From contig NZ_WWCM01000009.1 in the NCBI RefSeq assembly GCF_009857915.1, forward strand, positions 124,001-188,000: a DNA stretch of 64,000 nucleotides, written 5' to 3'. The position numbers were made by a program, and so were the translations under genes. Numbering within the stretch: position 1 is the stretch's first letter; the number at the start of each line of letters is the position of its first letter. Below the pieces are notes generated by a model. That model searched no databases. It saw only the letters and a list, made by a program, of their open reading frames with translations, and had not been told where the DNA came from. Shown piece after piece: positions 9,491 to 21,890 of this stretch. The stretch is from Duganella qianjiadongensis (GTDB taxonomy: Bacteria > Pseudomonadota > Gammaproteobacteria > Burkholderiales > Burkholderiaceae_D).

Positions 9491-10063
9491 ATGCGCGTCA
9501 CCCAGGCACAAATGCCGACCAAGTTGCAGTCTAAGTTGCATTCCACCCCGCATCGTTCCACTGGCCGTCTGCCCCTGCTGGCAGGCGCGGTCTGCTTCGC
9601 GCTGGCCCTGTCCGGCTGCGCCACCAAGACCACGCTGGGCGAGAAATCGACTGAAGTGAAAGAGACCGGCGTAACGCTGGACGCCAGCAAAGGTGCGCAA
9701 ACTACGACGATTACCCAGCTGCAGAAGTTCATGTGGTTCTTCTCGCCGTATCGTCCCGACATCCAGCAAGGTAACTTCGTATCGGAAGAAATGCTGGCCC
9801 AGCTCAAGACGGGCATGACGCGCGATCAGGTGCGTTTCATCTTCGGCAGCTCGCTGCTGGAAGATCCTTTCCATGGCAATCGCTGGGACTACCCGTTCCG
9901 CATGGCCAAGGGTAATGGCGAGCTGACCACCAGCCGCGTGATCGTGTTCTTCGACAAGGAAGGCCGCGTCGAGCGCTGGGAAGGCGGCAATCTGCCGACC
10001 GAAAAAGAATACATTGCCCGGATTGCCGGCCCGGCGCCGCAAGTCAAGGCTAGCGACAAATAA
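9491..10063 (+). CDS. bamE: Outer-membrane assembly lipoprotein BamE (OmlA/SmpA family)
   Basis: BamE is the small lipoprotein of the beta-barrel assembly complex. The ATG at 9491 preceded by GAGGA gives 190 residues; an upstream TTG at 9479 is less likely. A long charged N-terminus leads into a hydrophobic segment and the lipobox LSGC. The mature part carries the SmpA/OmlA signature: [40 protein letters not shown] and [16 protein letters not shown]. The signal peptide is longer than usual, and a later ATG at 9512 could be the real start. dapB begins 11 bases downstream. Confidence 0.93.
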   Translation: MRVTQAQMPTKLQSKLHSTPHRSTGRLPLLAGAVCFALALSGCATKTTLGEKSTEVKETGVTLDASKGAQTTTITQLQKFMWFFSPYRPDIQQGNFVSEEMLAQLKTGMTRDQVRFIFGSSLLEDPFHGNRWDYPFRMAKGNGELTTSRVIVFFDKEGRVERWEGGNLPTEKEYIARIAGPAPQVKASDK

Positions 10064-10074
10064 CTGAGGAAACC

Positions 10075-10884
10075 ATGAGTGAGATGAATATCGCCATTGC
10101 TGGCGCTGGCGGCCGCATGGGCCGTATGCTGATCGAAGCCGTGCTGGCGGCGCCCGACGCGCGCCTGTCCGGTGCGCTCGATCGCGCCGGCGGCAGCAAT
10201 ATCGGCAGCGACGCTGCTGCGTTTCTGGGCCAGCCGGCCGGCGTGGCCGTGGCAGCCGATCTGGCGCAAGGCCTGGCCGGTGCGCAGTACCTGATCGACT
10301 TTACCCGTCCGGAAGGCACGCTCGAACATCTGGCCTACTGCGCCGAGCATGGCATCAAGATGGTAATCGGCACCACCGGCTTCGACGAAGCCGGCAAGGC
10401 CGCGATAGCCGAAGCGGCCAAGAAAACCGCCATCGTGTTCTCGCCTAACTTCAGCGTGGGCGTCAACGTGACCCTCAAGCTGCTGGAGCAGGCCGCCAAG
10501 GCACTGGCCGTGGGCTACGACATCGAAGTGATCGAAGCGCACCACCGCCACAAGGTCGATGCCCCTTCGGGCACGGCGCTGAAAATGGGTGAAGTGCTGG
10601 CCGGCGCACTGGGCCGCGATCTGAAAGATTGCGCCGTGTATGCGCGCGAAGGCGTGACGGGCGAGCGTGATCCATCCTCGATCGGCTTTGCCACCATCCG
10701 CGGCGGCGACATCGTGGGCGACCACACCGTGCTGTTTGCCGGTACCGGCGAGCGTATCGAAATCAGCCACAAATCCAGCAGCCGCGTGACTTACGCCCAC
10801 GGTTCGCTGCGCGCCTGCCGCTTCCTGGCCGACAAGAGCACCGGCCTGTATGACATGTACGACGTGCTGGCGCTGAACGGATGA
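10075..10884 (+). CDS. dapB: 4-hydroxy-tetrahydrodipicolinate reductase DapB
   Basis: DapB reduces hydroxy-tetrahydrodipicolinate in lysine and diaminopimelate synthesis. The 269-residue protein has the N-terminal nucleotide-binding [11 protein letters not shown], the hinge segment [15 protein letters not shown], the catalytic [15 protein letters not shown] and the C-terminal [15 protein letters not shown]. The ribosome site GAGGAAACC precedes the ATG at 10075. Its stop overlaps the start of the following channel gene by 4 bases (ATGA), so the two are translationally coupled. Confidence 0.96.
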   Translation: MSEMNIAIAGAGGRMGRMLIEAVLAAPDARLSGALDRAGGSNIGSDAAAFLGQPAGVAVAADLAQGLAGAQYLIDFTRPEGTLEHLAYCAEHGIKMVIGTTGFDEAGKAAIAEAAKKTAIVFSPNFSVGVNVTLKLLEQAAKALAVGYDIEVIEAHHRHKVDAPSGTALKMGEVLAGALGRDLKDCAVYAREGVTGERDPSSIGFATIRGGDIVGDHTVLFAGTGERIEISHKSSSRVTYAHGSLRACRFLADKSTGLYDMYDVLALNG

Positions 10885-11555
10885 TGCCCAATCAATTCAC
10901 CCTGACCAGTTACTGGGAACAGGGCGACGCCATCAGCCACTGTGTGGCGCTGGTGTTGCTGGCGATGTCGCTGGTGAGTTGGTTTTTCATCCTGTCCAAA
11001 AGCCTGGCCGCGTGGCGTATCCGCCGCAGCGCGCCAGCCGTGCAGCAGTTCTGGCAGGCTCCCACGCTGGCCGACGGCGTGGCCGCCCTGAACGCTGCCG
11101 ATCCCGAACAGATCTACGCGCCGCTGGCGCAGCAGGGCGCGGCCTTGCAGCAGGCCGCCAGGTCCGGCAGCCGTGCGCTCAGCGCCGAGCTGGCACCGGC
11201 CGCGCAGATCACCCGCGTGCTGCGCGATGCCATCCAGCGCGCCACCACCCAGCTGGAAAGCGGGCTGACGGTGCTCGCTTCGATCGGCGCTACCGCACCC
11301 TTCGTCGGCCTGCTCGGCACCGTGTGGGGCATCTACCATGCGCTGGCCAATGTATCGGCGCACGGCACGGTGCAGATCGATAAAGTGGCAGGCCCCGTGG
11401 GCGAAGCGCTGATCATGACGGCCATCGGCCTGACGGTGGCGATTCCTGCCGTGCTGGCGTATAACGGTTTTAACCGCGTCAACCGCCTGACGCTGGCCGA
11501 ACTCGATGCCTTTGCCTACGATCTGCAAGCCTATCTGACGCGCAGTCCGGAATAA
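10881..11555 (+). CDS. MotA/TolQ/ExbB proton-channel family protein
   Basis: The 224-residue inner-membrane protein has an N-terminal transmembrane helix ([15 protein letters not shown]), a long cytoplasmic segment, and two later helices with the family signature [22 protein letters not shown] and [17 protein letters not shown]. It pairs with the ExbD-like gene 44 bases downstream. Together they form a proton-driven motor energising TonB or Tol partners. No tonB gene is adjacent, so ExbB is somewhat more likely than TolQ, since tol clusters also carry tolA/B. The start overlaps the dapB stop. Confidence 0.88.
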   Translation: MMPNQFTLTSYWEQGDAISHCVALVLLAMSLVSWFFILSKSLAAWRIRRSAPAVQQFWQAPTLADGVAALNAADPEQIYAPLAQQGAALQQAARSGSRALSAELAPAAQITRVLRDAIQRATTQLESGLTVLASIGATAPFVGLLGTVWGIYHALANVSAHGTVQIDKVAGPVGEALIMTAIGLTVAIPAVLAYNGFNRVNRLTLAELDAFAYDLQAYLTRSPE

Positions 11556-11599
11556 GGCAGGCACCAGCAGCCATCAATAGCCACCAGTAGGAGCAGAGC

Positions 11600-12025
11600 A
11601 TGAGCTTCGGCGCATTCAATCACCACCGCAATCCCGGCCCCATGGCCGACATCAACGTTACGCCTATGGTGGATGTGATGCTGGTGCTGCTGGTGATCTT
11701 CATCCTGAGCGCGCCCATGCTGAGCAATGCCGTCAAGCTGGAGCTGCCCAGCGCCGACGCCGCGCCAGCCGGCAGCCAGCCGGCAGCCACCGTGCTGCTG
11801 GCCATCGATGGCGCAGGACGGATTTACTGGAACAATGATCCGGTCGATAGTGCAGCACTGGAAACGCGGCTGGAACAGGCCGCGGCGCTGTCGCCGCAAC
11901 CGGAACTGCAACTGCGGGCCGATAAGAACACGCGCTATGAAGTGGTGGCGCAGGTGATGGCCGCCGCGCAGCAGCAGGGCTTAACCAAACTGGGGTTTGT
12001 TACCGCCCCCAAGAAAGAGAAATAA
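11600..12025 (+). CDS. ExbD/TolR-family biopolymer transport protein
   Basis: The 141-residue protein has a cytoplasmic N-terminus with DINVTPMVDVMLVLLVIFILSAP, containing the single transmembrane helix and the membrane Asp that carries protons (MVDVMLVL). A periplasmic domain ends in VVAQVMAAAQQQGLTKLGFV, typical of ExbD/TolR. GGAGCAGAGC precedes the ATG. It works with the channel subunit encoded directly upstream. The barstar-like gene begins one base after its stop region. Confidence 0.9.
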   Translation: MSFGAFNHHRNPGPMADINVTPMVDVMLVLLVIFILSAPMLSNAVKLELPSADAAPAGSQPAATVLLAIDGAGRIYWNNDPVDSAALETRLEQAAALSPQPELQLRADKNTRYEVVAQVMAAAQQQGLTKLGFVTAPKKEK

Positions 12026-12026
12026 T

Positions 12027-12353
12027 ATGGCTACCGCCGAACTCAATGGTGGCGCGATCACCGACTTCGCCAGCTTCCACGCTGCCTGCAAGGCTGCGCT
12101 GGGCTTCCCCGATACCTATAGCAACACCATGGATGCGTGGGTGGACTGCCTGAGCTATCTGCGCGACGACGACAGCATGAGCAAGTTCCGTCTGAAGCCT
12201 AATGAAGTGCTGGAAATCGTCATCAAGGACGGCGCTGCCATGCAGGCCGCCGTGCCCGATATTCTGGAAGAAGTGACTTACTGCGTGGCCGGCCTCAATG
12301 AGCGCTACGAAGACTATGGCGAGAAGCCGGCCCTGAAACTGACCCTGCGCTGA
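12027..12353 (+). CDS. Barstar-family (RNase-inhibitor-like) protein
   Basis: The 108-residue acidic protein starts at ATG 12027; a longer in-frame reading overlapping exbD has no support. It matches the barstar fold pattern: an early segment ITDFASFHAACKAALGFPDTYSNTMDAWVDCLSYL, where barstar uses its helix for barnase binding, then an EVLEIVIKD strand and a C-terminal helix-strand pair. Barstar inhibits extracellular RNases in Bacillus. In proteobacteria such genes often stand without a cognate RNase, as here. Co-location with the ExbBD-like motor genes suggests co-transcription only; the role is unknown. Confidence 0.75.
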   Translation: MATAELNGGAITDFASFHAACKAALGFPDTYSNTMDAWVDCLSYLRDDDSMSKFRLKPNEVLEIVIKDGAAMQAAVPDILEEVTYCVAGLNERYEDYGEKPALKLTLR

Positions 12354-12360
12354 TCCTGCG

Positions 12361-13218
12361 CTAAGCTGCAGTGCTGGCGGCTGCCGGTGCTGGCTCTGCG
12401 CCAGCCGGTACGACGTTCGGAATCTGCGCCTTGGCGCCCGTCTCGCCCGGTGCCAGCGTCAGCACCTCGTAGCCCGTTTCCGTCACCAGCACCATGTGCT
12501 CCCACTGCGCCGACAGCGATTTGTCGCGCGTCTCCACCGTCCAGCCATCGGCCAGTTCGCGCGTCGGCGCCTTGCCGGCGTTGATCATCGGCTCGATAGT
12601 AAACAGCATGCCAGGCTTGAGTACTACGCCCTGACCGGGGCGGCCATAGTGGGCCACCTGCGGATCGTCGTGATAGATGGTGCCGATACCGTGGCCGCAG
12701 TAGTCGAGCACCACGCTGTAACCAGCTTTCTCGGCGATGGTCTGGATGGCGAAGCCTACATCGCCCAGCGTGGCGCGCGGCTTGACGGCACGGATGCCGG
12801 CCCACATGGCGGCATAGGTGGTTTCCACCAGTTTGCGGGCTGCCTTGGACGGCTCGCCCACGTAGTACATGCGGCTGGTGTCACCGAACCAGCCATCCTT
12901 GATGACGGCCACGTCGATGTTGATGATGTCGCCCTCTTTCAGTATCTGGCTTTCCGACGGTATGCCGTGGCACACCACATGGTTGACCGAGCTGCACACG
13001 GTGGCAGGGAAGCCGCCATAGCCCACGTTGGCCGGAATCGCTTGCTGTACATTGACGATGTACTCGTTGCACAGGCGATCCAGATAGGCCGTGCTGACAC
13101 CAGCGCGGATGTGCGGGCCTATCATGGTCAGCACATCGGCCGCCAGCTGGGCGGCCACGCGGGCCTGGGCGATCTGTTCTGGCGTCTTGTTCTGGTTGCT
13201 GGGGCTACGGCGGGACAT
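12361..13218 (-). CDS. map: Type I methionine aminopeptidase
   Basis: This enzyme removes the initiator methionine. The 285-residue protein has the five metal ligands in order: the two Asp of INIDVAV and GDTSRM, His in GHGIGTIYHDD, Glu in LFTIEPM and Glu in VTETGYE. The substrate His is in VCHGIPS. Residues before about 20 and an Ala/Pro-rich tail after about 262 go beyond the core. It is not beside rpsB or tsf, where Burkholderiales commonly carry a map gene, so this may be an extra copy. It converges with the barstar-like gene, 7 bases apart. Confidence 0.93.
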   Translation of the reverse strand: MSRRSPSNQNKTPEQIAQARVAAQLAADVLTMIGPHIRAGVSTAYLDRLCNEYIVNVQQAIPANVGYGGFPATVCSSVNHVVCHGIPSESQILKEGDIINIDVAVIKDGWFGDTSRMYYVGEPSKAARKLVETTYAAMWAGIRAVKPRATLGDVGFAIQTIAEKAGYSVVLDYCGHGIGTIYHDDPQVAHYGRPGQGVVLKPGMLFTIEPMINAGKAPTRELADGWTVETRDKSLSAQWEHMVLVTETGYEVLTLAPGETGAKAQIPNVVPAGAEPAPAAASTAA

Positions 13219-13263
13219 GGTGGGCCTTCTTGTTCAAATAAGCCCGATATTCTGCCACAAGCC

Positions 13264-13629
13264 TTAGCGCACCGCTGACGGATCGAAATGCGGGTTGTCG
13301 ATCAGGCAAAGCAGATTGCCGTACGGGTCGGCCAGTTCCACTGTGCGGATGCCGCCGCCCACGTCCTGTATGGCGCCGTGGATGGTGGCGCCCAGCGCCA
13401 CGATGCGGGCGACTTCCCCTTCGATATCATCGACGCCCCAGTAGACCAGACTGCCGCTGGTGCCGGGCGTGCCGTCGGGCAGCAGGCCCAGTTCGAAGCC
13501 GCCGACGGAAAAGCCCACATAAAACGGCTGGTCGAAATACGGCGCCACGCCGAATACGCTCTCGTACCATGCTTTGGCGGCGGCCAGATCGGCCACCGGA
13601 TAAATTGCCGTGCGCAATCCTTTGATCAT
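13264..13629 (-). CDS. VOC-family (glyoxalase-like) protein
   Basis: The 121-residue protein has a single vicinal-oxygen-chelate fold: AIYPVADLAAAKAWYESVFG at the start, GFELGLLPDG in the middle and VELADPYGNLLCLIDNP near the end. Such small proteins include dioxygenase-, glyoxalase- and resistance-type members. The substrate cannot be deduced. It stands alone, downstream of and on the same strand as the AraC-type regulator at 13722. Confidence 0.8.
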   Translation of the reverse strand: MIKGLRTAIYPVADLAAAKAWYESVFGVAPYFDQPFYVGFSVGGFELGLLPDGTPGTSGSLVYWGVDDIEGEVARIVALGATIHGAIQDVGGGIRTVELADPYGNLLCLIDNPHFDPSAVR

Positions 13630-13721
13630 GCTGTTCTCCTGTCGGTGCTGCTAGCTGTTGTAGAAAACACCATCTTGGCACATTTGCTGTGCGCGCGATT
13701 GGAAAAATGGAAAGCGCCAGC

Positions 13722-14513
13722 CTAGGCGCTGAGCAGGAAGCGCTGCGGGGCAGCACCGGCGAACTGCTGGAAGTCGTGGATCAGGTGGGACTGGTCGAAA
13801 TAGCCGCAGGCCAGCGCCAGTTCGCTCCAGTCGGGCGTGGCCGTGTGGCGCAGGGCGGCAGTGGCGCGGCGGAAGCGGCAGATGCGTGCATACATTTTGG
13901 GCGTGAGCCCCACGCGCTGGCGGAACAGGGCAGCCAGATGCTGGCGCGAGACGCCCAGCCGGGCCGCCAGATCATCGATACGCAGGCTGCCGTCGCTGTT
14001 TTCCAGTGCTGCCAATGCGTAGCGGATCAGGCCTGCGGCATGCTGCTCGGCCTGCACGGTTGCAGCAGGGGCGGCCTGTGCTGCACGCAGGCGCTGCAGC
14101 AGATAGGCTTCGATCAGGGCCAGCCGCTGGCGCTCCGGCCGTTCGCGTTCCCACAGGGCGTCGGCCAGCCGGGCTGCGTCGCCGTCGCCCCACAGCAGAT
14201 CAATCTCGGCGCGCTGGTCGTTCAGCTCCTGCAGGGGCGTGCGCAGGAACAGGCCGGCCGCCCCGGCCTTGAAGCGCACGGCCAGTGTATGCCGTGCATC
14301 GCTGCCGGGCGCCAGTATCGGGCTGCTCATCATGCCGACCACAAAGGCGCTGCTGGGCGTGCGGCCGGACTGGCCGCCATCCTGCCACAGGATGTCCACG
14401 CAGTTATCGGGCAGCACCCTGTGCTGGCTGGCGTGGACAGGCGCCTGCGCCGCCCACAGGCAGTCGACATAGGCGGCCAGCGCCGGCTGGGGAGGATATT
14501 CACGGTAGAACAT
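13722..14513 (-). CDS. AraC-family transcriptional regulator
   Basis: The 263-residue protein has an N-terminal sensor domain (about 1-150, beginning FYREYPPQPALAAYVDCLW) of the type often found in AraC proteins next to VOC genes. A C-terminal double helix-turn-helix follows, with LAARLGVSRQHLAALFRQRVGLTPKMYARICRFRRA and ELALACGYFDQSHLIHDFQQFAGAAPQRF. It lies directly upstream of the VOC gene, 92 bases apart on the same strand, so it may control that gene. The ligand is unknown. Confidence 0.88.
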   Translation of the reverse strand: MFYREYPPQPALAAYVDCLWAAQAPVHASQHRVLPDNCVDILWQDGGQSGRTPSSAFVVGMMSSPILAPGSDARHTLAVRFKAGAAGLFLRTPLQELNDQRAEIDLLWGDGDAARLADALWERERPERQRLALIEAYLLQRLRAAQAAPAATVQAEQHAAGLIRYALAALENSDGSLRIDDLAARLGVSRQHLAALFRQRVGLTPKMYARICRFRRATAALRHTATPDWSELALACGYFDQSHLIHDFQQFAGAAPQRFLLSA

Positions 14514-14612
14514 GGCCCCAGTATGCCACGGACTAGGGGCGGCAAGGGCGCGCCAGCTGGCCCGATACTGCTTTCAGCTGTGCCTAAGCCGCGCAGGAGG
14601 GGCCGGGGACGG

Positions 14613-17296
<2,684 letters not shown>

Positions 17297-17308
17297 GCTA
17301 GGATAACT

Positions 17309-17860
17309 ATGACGATGAATCTGGCATGGCGCCGCATGGCGAGTCTGATCGGCCTGTCGCTGCTGCTGACGCTGTCGGCCTGCGGCTTCCACCTGCGTGG
17401 CGAAGGCGGGCATTACACCCTGCCGTTCCCGACGATGTATGTGGGCCTGCCGGATGCATCGCCACTGGCGATCGACCTGAAACGGAATATCCGCGCCAAT
17501 GGCGGCACCACCGTGGTGGCCGCTGCCAAGGATGCGGATGGCGTGATCGAGGTGCTGACCAATCCGGAAAAGACCCGTACCAAAACCATTCTGTCCCTGA
17601 ACAGCAATGGCCGCGTGCGACAGTATCTGCTGTCGTACAACATCGTGTTCCGGGTACTGGACCGGCAGGGTAAGGAGTTGCTGGCGCCGACGCAGATTTT
17701 GCTGACCCGCCCGATCGACTTCAACGAAACCCAGCTGCTGGCCAAGGAGCAGGAAGAAGCCCTGCTGTACAAGGACATGCAGACCGATCTGGTGCAGCAG
17801 ATGATGCGCCGTATCGCTGCCATCAAGCCGCCACAGGTTTCCGTGCCGGCCAGCCGCTAG
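17309..17860 (+). CDS. lptE: LPS-assembly lipoprotein LptE
   Basis: LptE plugs the LptD barrel and is needed for LPS placement. The 183-residue protein has a signal ending LSAC followed by GFHLRGEG, the hallmark start of mature LptE, then a beta/alpha domain with DLKRNIRANGG and a C-terminal QTDLVQQMMRRIAAI helix. It sits between leuS and holA as in most betaproteobacteria, and its partner lptD ends at the left edge of the window. Confidence 0.94.
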   Translation: MTMNLAWRRMASLIGLSLLLTLSACGFHLRGEGGHYTLPFPTMYVGLPDASPLAIDLKRNIRANGGTTVVAAAKDADGVIEVLTNPEKTRTKTILSLNSNGRVRQYLLSYNIVFRVLDRQGKELLAPTQILLTRPIDFNETQLLAKEQEEALLYKDMQTDLVQQMMRRIAAIKPPQVSVPASR

Positions 17861-17868
17861 GGTAAGCC

Positions 17869-18885
17869 ATGCAATTGCGGCTAGAGGCACTGGACGGCCA
17901 CCTGAGCAAGGCGCTGGCGCCACTGTATGTGATCACCAGCGACGAGCATCTGCTGGCGCTGGAAGCGGCGGACAAGATCCGCCGCACGGCGCGTGCGCAA
18001 GGCTATTCCGAGCGCGACGTGCTGACGGTAGAACGCAGCTTCAAATGGGGCGAACTGCTGGCGGCCAATCAGGCCCTGTCGCTGTTCGGCGACAAGAAGC
18101 TGATCGAGCTGCGCATCCCCACCGGCAAGCCGGGCAAGGATGGCGGCGCGGCTTTACAAAGTTATGTGCAAGACCTGAGTCCCGATAACCTGACCCTGAT
18201 TACCCTGCCCAAGCTGGACTGGCAGACGCAGAAGGCGGCGTGGGTGGCCAGCCTGCAGCAGGCCGCCGTGTATATCGATATTCCGCAGGTGGAACGGACC
18301 CAGTTACCCAATTGGATAGGCCAGCGCCTTGCCGCACAAGGGCAGAGCGCTGACCGGCAGAGCATCGATTTCATCGCCGATCGCGTGGAAGGCAATCTGT
18401 TGGCGGCCCATCAGGAAATACAGAAACTGGCCCTGCTGCACGAGCCGGGCAAGCTGACCTACGAACAGGTGCACGATGCGGTGCTGAACGTGGCGCGTTA
18501 CGACGTGTTCAAGCTCAGCGAAGCCATGCTGGCCGGTGATCCGGCGCGGCTGGTGCGCATGCTGCAAGGCTTGCAGGGGGAGGGCGAGGCTTTGCCGCTG
18601 GTGCTGTGGGCCGTGACGGAAGAAATCCGCACGCTGCTCAAGCTCAAGGCGGGCATGGCGCAGGGGCGGCCTCTGGGCGCGCTGCTCAAGGAGTACCGCA
18701 TCTGGGGACCGAAGGAACGCATGATGGAGCCGGCATTGCGCCGCATTTCGCTCGCTACGCTGGAAGCGGCAATGCAGGACGCAGCGCAGGTGGACAAGAT
18801 GATCAAGGGCTTGCGCGCCAAAGCGCATGCCGGCGACGCGTGGGACGCGATGCTGCAGCTGGCATTGAACGTCGCGCGCGGTTAG
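17869..18885 (+). CDS. holA: DNA polymerase III delta subunit HolA
   Basis: The delta subunit opens the sliding clamp as part of the clamp loader. The 338-residue protein follows the family pattern: [23 protein letters not shown] at the N-terminus, [27 protein letters not shown], and the late helical region with [22 protein letters not shown] and a terminal [10 protein letters not shown] helix. It starts 8 bases after lptE. proA follows 19 bases downstream, suggesting continued transcription. Confidence 0.95.
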   Translation: MQLRLEALDGHLSKALAPLYVITSDEHLLALEAADKIRRTARAQGYSERDVLTVERSFKWGELLAANQALSLFGDKKLIELRIPTGKPGKDGGAALQSYVQDLSPDNLTLITLPKLDWQTQKAAWVASLQQAAVYIDIPQVERTQLPNWIGQRLAAQGQSADRQSIDFIADRVEGNLLAAHQEIQKLALLHEPGKLTYEQVHDAVLNVARYDVFKLSEAMLAGDPARLVRMLQGLQGEGEALPLVLWAVTEEIRTLLKLKAGMAQGRPLGALLKEYRIWGPKERMMEPALRRISLATLEAAMQDAAQVDKMIKGLRAKAHAGDAWDAMLQLALNVARG

Positions 18886-18904
18886 CACAGCGAAAGCAAT
18901 CACG

Positions 18905-20176
18905 ATGGATATCAAGCACTACATGGAACAACTGGGCCAGCAGGCACGCGCAGCATCGCGCGCCATGGCCCGCGCCGACAGCGCCACCCGCAATCGCGCC
19001 CTGACGCTGATTGCCGACGCCATCGAGCGCGATGCAGCGCAACTACGCGCTGCCAACCAGATGGATATGGACGCCGCCGCCGCCAACGGGCTGGCACCGG
19101 CCATGCTGGACCGGCTGGCTCTGTCGGACAAGGCGATTGCCACCATGGTCGAAGGCCTGCGCCAGATCGTGGCGCTGCCCGACCCTATCGGTGAAATCTC
19201 GGGCATGAAATTCCGCCCTAGCGGCATACAGGTAGGGCAGATGCGTGTGCCGCTGGGCGTGATCGGCATCATCTACGAATCGCGCCCGAACGTAACGGTG
19301 GATGCTGCCGGTCTGTGCATCAAGAGTGGCAACGCCACCATCCTGCGCGGCGGTTCGGAAGCCATCCATTGCAACCGCGCGCTGGCCAGGCTGGTCAAGG
19401 AAGGTTTGCAGGGCGCCGGCCTGCCCGCTGATGGCGTGCAGGTGGTCGATACCACCGACCGCGTTGCCGTGGGCGCGCTGATCACCATGCCGCAGTATGT
19501 GGACGTGATTGTGCCGCGTGGCGGCAAGAGCCTGATCGCGCGCCTGATGGCGGAAGCGACGGTGCCGATGATTAAGCATCTGGACGGCATCTGCCACGTC
19601 TACATCGATGCGCAGGCCGATGTCGAGAAAGCGCTGAAGATCGCCTTCAACGCCAAGTGCCACCGCTACGGCACCTGCAACACTATGGAAACGCTGCTGG
19701 TGCACCGTGCCATAGCGCCCACCGTGCTGCCGCAACTGGCGCAGCTGTATGCCACCAAACAGGTGGAACTGCGTGCCGATGCCGAAGCGCTGGCGATACT
19801 GCAGGCAGCGAACTACCCGCATCTGGTGGCGGCGACGGAAGAGGACTGGGCGACCGAATATCTGGCCGCCATCCTGTCGGTGAAGATAGTCGATGGCATC
19901 GACGCGGCGATGGAACACATCAACCATTATTCGTCCAAGCACACCGAAGCCATCGTCACGGAGAACTATAGCGACGCCATGCGCTTCCTGCGCGAAGTCG
20001 ATTCCTCGTCCGTGATGGTGAACGCTTCGACCCGCTTTGCCGATGGTTTCGAGTATGGTCTGGGGGCGGAGATCGGGATTTCCAACGACAAGCTGCATGC
20101 GCGCGGCCCGGTCGGACTGGAAGGACTGACTTCGCTGAAATACGTGGTATTTGGCCACGGGGAAGTACGTAACTAG
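18905..20176 (+). CDS. proA: Gamma-glutamyl phosphate reductase ProA
   Basis: ProA reduces gamma-glutamyl phosphate to the semialdehyde in proline synthesis. The 423-residue aldehyde-dehydrogenase-fold protein has [30 protein letters not shown], the RGGKSLI segment, the active-site Cys in [12 protein letters not shown], and the family ending GRGP-type [19 protein letters not shown]. It follows holA closely. hemJ-like begins 9 bases after its stop. Confidence 0.97.
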   Translation: MDIKHYMEQLGQQARAASRAMARADSATRNRALTLIADAIERDAAQLRAANQMDMDAAAANGLAPAMLDRLALSDKAIATMVEGLRQIVALPDPIGEISGMKFRPSGIQVGQMRVPLGVIGIIYESRPNVTVDAAGLCIKSGNATILRGGSEAIHCNRALARLVKEGLQGAGLPADGVQVVDTTDRVAVGALITMPQYVDVIVPRGGKSLIARLMAEATVPMIKHLDGICHVYIDAQADVEKALKIAFNAKCHRYGTCNTMETLLVHRAIAPTVLPQLAQLYATKQVELRADAEALAILQAANYPHLVAATEEDWATEYLAAILSVKIVDGIDAAMEHINHYSSKHTEAIVTENYSDAMRFLREVDSSSVMVNASTRFADGFEYGLGAEIGISNDKLHARGPVGLEGLTSLKYVVFGHGEVRN

Positions 20177-20185
20177 GAAACGCAT

Positions 20186-20602
20186 ATGCTCTGGTTTAAG
20201 GCGCTGCACATAATGCTTGTGATTTCGTGGATGGCAGGGGTGTTCTACCTGCCCCGCATCTTCGTCAATCTGGCGATGGAAACCAATGATGTGGCCACCC
20301 AGCGCCTGCTGACCATGGCGCGCAAGCTGTACCGCTTCTCGATGTGGATCTCCGTGTTTGCCGTAACGGCGGGCGCGATCCTGATCTATATGCAGTACGG
20401 CTGGCAGATGCCGCACTGGCTGCACGCCAAGCTGTTCGTGGCGGCGCTGCTGATCGGCTATCACCATTCCTGCGGCCCGCTGCTGCGCAAGTTCGAGGAA
20501 GGCCGCAACCAGCGCAGCCACAAGTGGTTCCGCGTATATAACGAGCTGCCCGTATTCATGATGCTGGCCATCGTGCTGCTGGTGGTGCTCAAGCCGTTCT
20601 GA
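20186..20602 (+). CDS. hemJ: HemJ-type protoporphyrinogen oxidase (CopD/UPF0093 family)
   Basis: The 138-residue membrane protein has four predicted helices. The first carries the conserved His in KALHIMLVISWMAGVFYLPR, matching HemJ, which converts protoporphyrinogen IX to protoporphyrin IX. Later helices are around 52-72, 80-97 and 118-136, with a second conserved KLYRFSM segment. Many annotations call such proteins CopD family. The HemJ reading is favoured by length and the N-terminal motif. It lies 9 bases after proA and is closed by a terminator. Confidence 0.8.
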   Translation: MLWFKALHIMLVISWMAGVFYLPRIFVNLAMETNDVATQRLLTMARKLYRFSMWISVFAVTAGAILIYMQYGWQMPHWLHAKLFVAALLIGYHHSCGPLLRKFEEGRNQRSHKWFRVYNELPVFMMLAIVLLVVLKPF

Positions 20603-20629
20603 GTGAGAACGGCAAGGTAGGACAGCATA

Positions 20630-20657
20630 GCGCCGGCTGGGACGGCGCAGTTTTTTT
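20630..20657 (+). terminator. Rho-independent terminator after the hemJ-like gene
   Basis: The stem GCGCCG / CGGCGC with a 7-base loop is followed by AG and seven T residues. It separates the leuS-to-hemJ run from the methyltransferase gene that starts 21 bases later. Confidence 0.8.
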
Positions 20658-20678
20658 CAACGGACAAAAGGTACACCT

Positions 20679-21881
20679 ATGGCATCCTATTTTTGCCCAT
20701 GCCCGCGCGGCATGGAAGCGGCACTAGCCGAAGAACTGGGCGAAATCGCCCAGCAAAGCCGCACCATGAAAGTGCACAACCAGGTTCCGGGCGGCGTGCA
20801 CTGCTCGGGCGATCTGCTGGACTCCTACCGCATCAACCTGCATTCGCGCATTGCTTCGCGCGTCCTGATGCGCATGGGCGTGAGCGGCTACCAGAACGAA
20901 AACGATATCTATGATCTGGTGCTGGCCCAGCCGTGGGAAGACTGGTTCACCTACGACCACACCATCCGGGTTGATGTAACGGCGGTGAAGTCGCCGCTCA
21001 AGAGTCTGGAATTCACCACGCTGAAGATCAAGGATGCCATCTGCGACCGCTTCCGCGACCAGTTCAACAAGCGCCCGTCGGTGGACACCCGCGAGCCGGA
21101 CATGCGCATCGTCGGCTTCCTCGACAAGAGCCAGTTCATCATCTATCTCGATACCTCGGGCGAAGCGCTGTTCAAGCGCGGCTGGCGTACCGAAACGGGC
21201 GATGCGCCGCTGCGCGAAAATCTCGCTGCCGGTCTGCTGCGCGTGTCGGGCTGGAAGCCGGGCATGCCGCTGTTCGATCCCATGTGCGGTTCCGGCACCA
21301 TCCTGTGCGAAGCGGCGCAGATGGTGCAGGGCGTGCCGCCCGGTGCGCGCCGCCGTTTCGCTTTCGAAGCGTTCAACGATTTCGATCCGGCGCCATGGCA
21401 GGCCATGAAGGCCGCCATCAAGCCTAATCCGCTGCCGGCCGAGCCGACGATATTCGGCTCCGATATTTCGGGCGACATGGTGGCTATGACGCGCCACAAT
21501 CTGCGCAGCGCCGGCATCCTGTTCGAAGTGCCGCTCAAGCAGATCGAGGCGCAGGAAGTCAAAGCGCCCACCGAACAGCCGGGCATTTTGCTGACCAACC
21601 CGCCGTATGGCGAGCGTATCGGCGTGCGCGGCGACAGCACCCTGGCGGAAGACGAACTGGCCACCAGCTTCTACGCGGCCTTCAGCTCCACCCTGAAGCA
21701 GCGCTTTGCCGGCTGGACGGTGTTCCTGTTCACGGCCGATCTGGGCCTGCCCAAGCTGCTGCGCCTGAAAGAATCGCGCAAGACGCCATTCTTCAACGGC
21801 GCGCTGGAATGCCGTCTGTTCCGCTTCGATATGGTGGCCGGTTTCAACCGCCGCGAGGCCGCCAAGCCGAAAACGGAGTAA
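20679..21881 (+). CDS. THUMP-domain RNA methyltransferase (RlmL N-terminal type)
   Basis: The 400-residue protein has an N-terminal THUMP-like RNA-binding region (about 1-160) and a Rossmann methyltransferase domain with FDPMCGSGTILCEAA, SDISGDMVAMTRHNL and the catalytic NPPYGERIG motif. This is the architecture of the m2G2445-specific half of E. coli RlmKL, so 23S rRNA guanine-N2 methylation is the best guess. Other THUMP methyltransferases act on tRNA. The MFS gene follows 9 bases later, so the two may be co-transcribed. Confidence 0.88.
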   Translation: MASYFCPCPRGMEAALAEELGEIAQQSRTMKVHNQVPGGVHCSGDLLDSYRINLHSRIASRVLMRMGVSGYQNENDIYDLVLAQPWEDWFTYDHTIRVDVTAVKSPLKSLEFTTLKIKDAICDRFRDQFNKRPSVDTREPDMRIVGFLDKSQFIIYLDTSGEALFKRGWRTETGDAPLRENLAAGLLRVSGWKPGMPLFDPMCGSGTILCEAAQMVQGVPPGARRRFAFEAFNDFDPAPWQAMKAAIKPNPLPAEPTIFGSDISGDMVAMTRHNLRSAGILFEVPLKQIEAQEVKAPTEQPGILLTNPPYGERIGVRGDSTLAEDELATSFYAAFSSTLKQRFAGWTVFLFTADLGLPKLLRLKESRKTPFFNGALECRLFRFDMVAGFNRREAAKPKTE

Positions 21882-21890
21882 GCCCGCACT

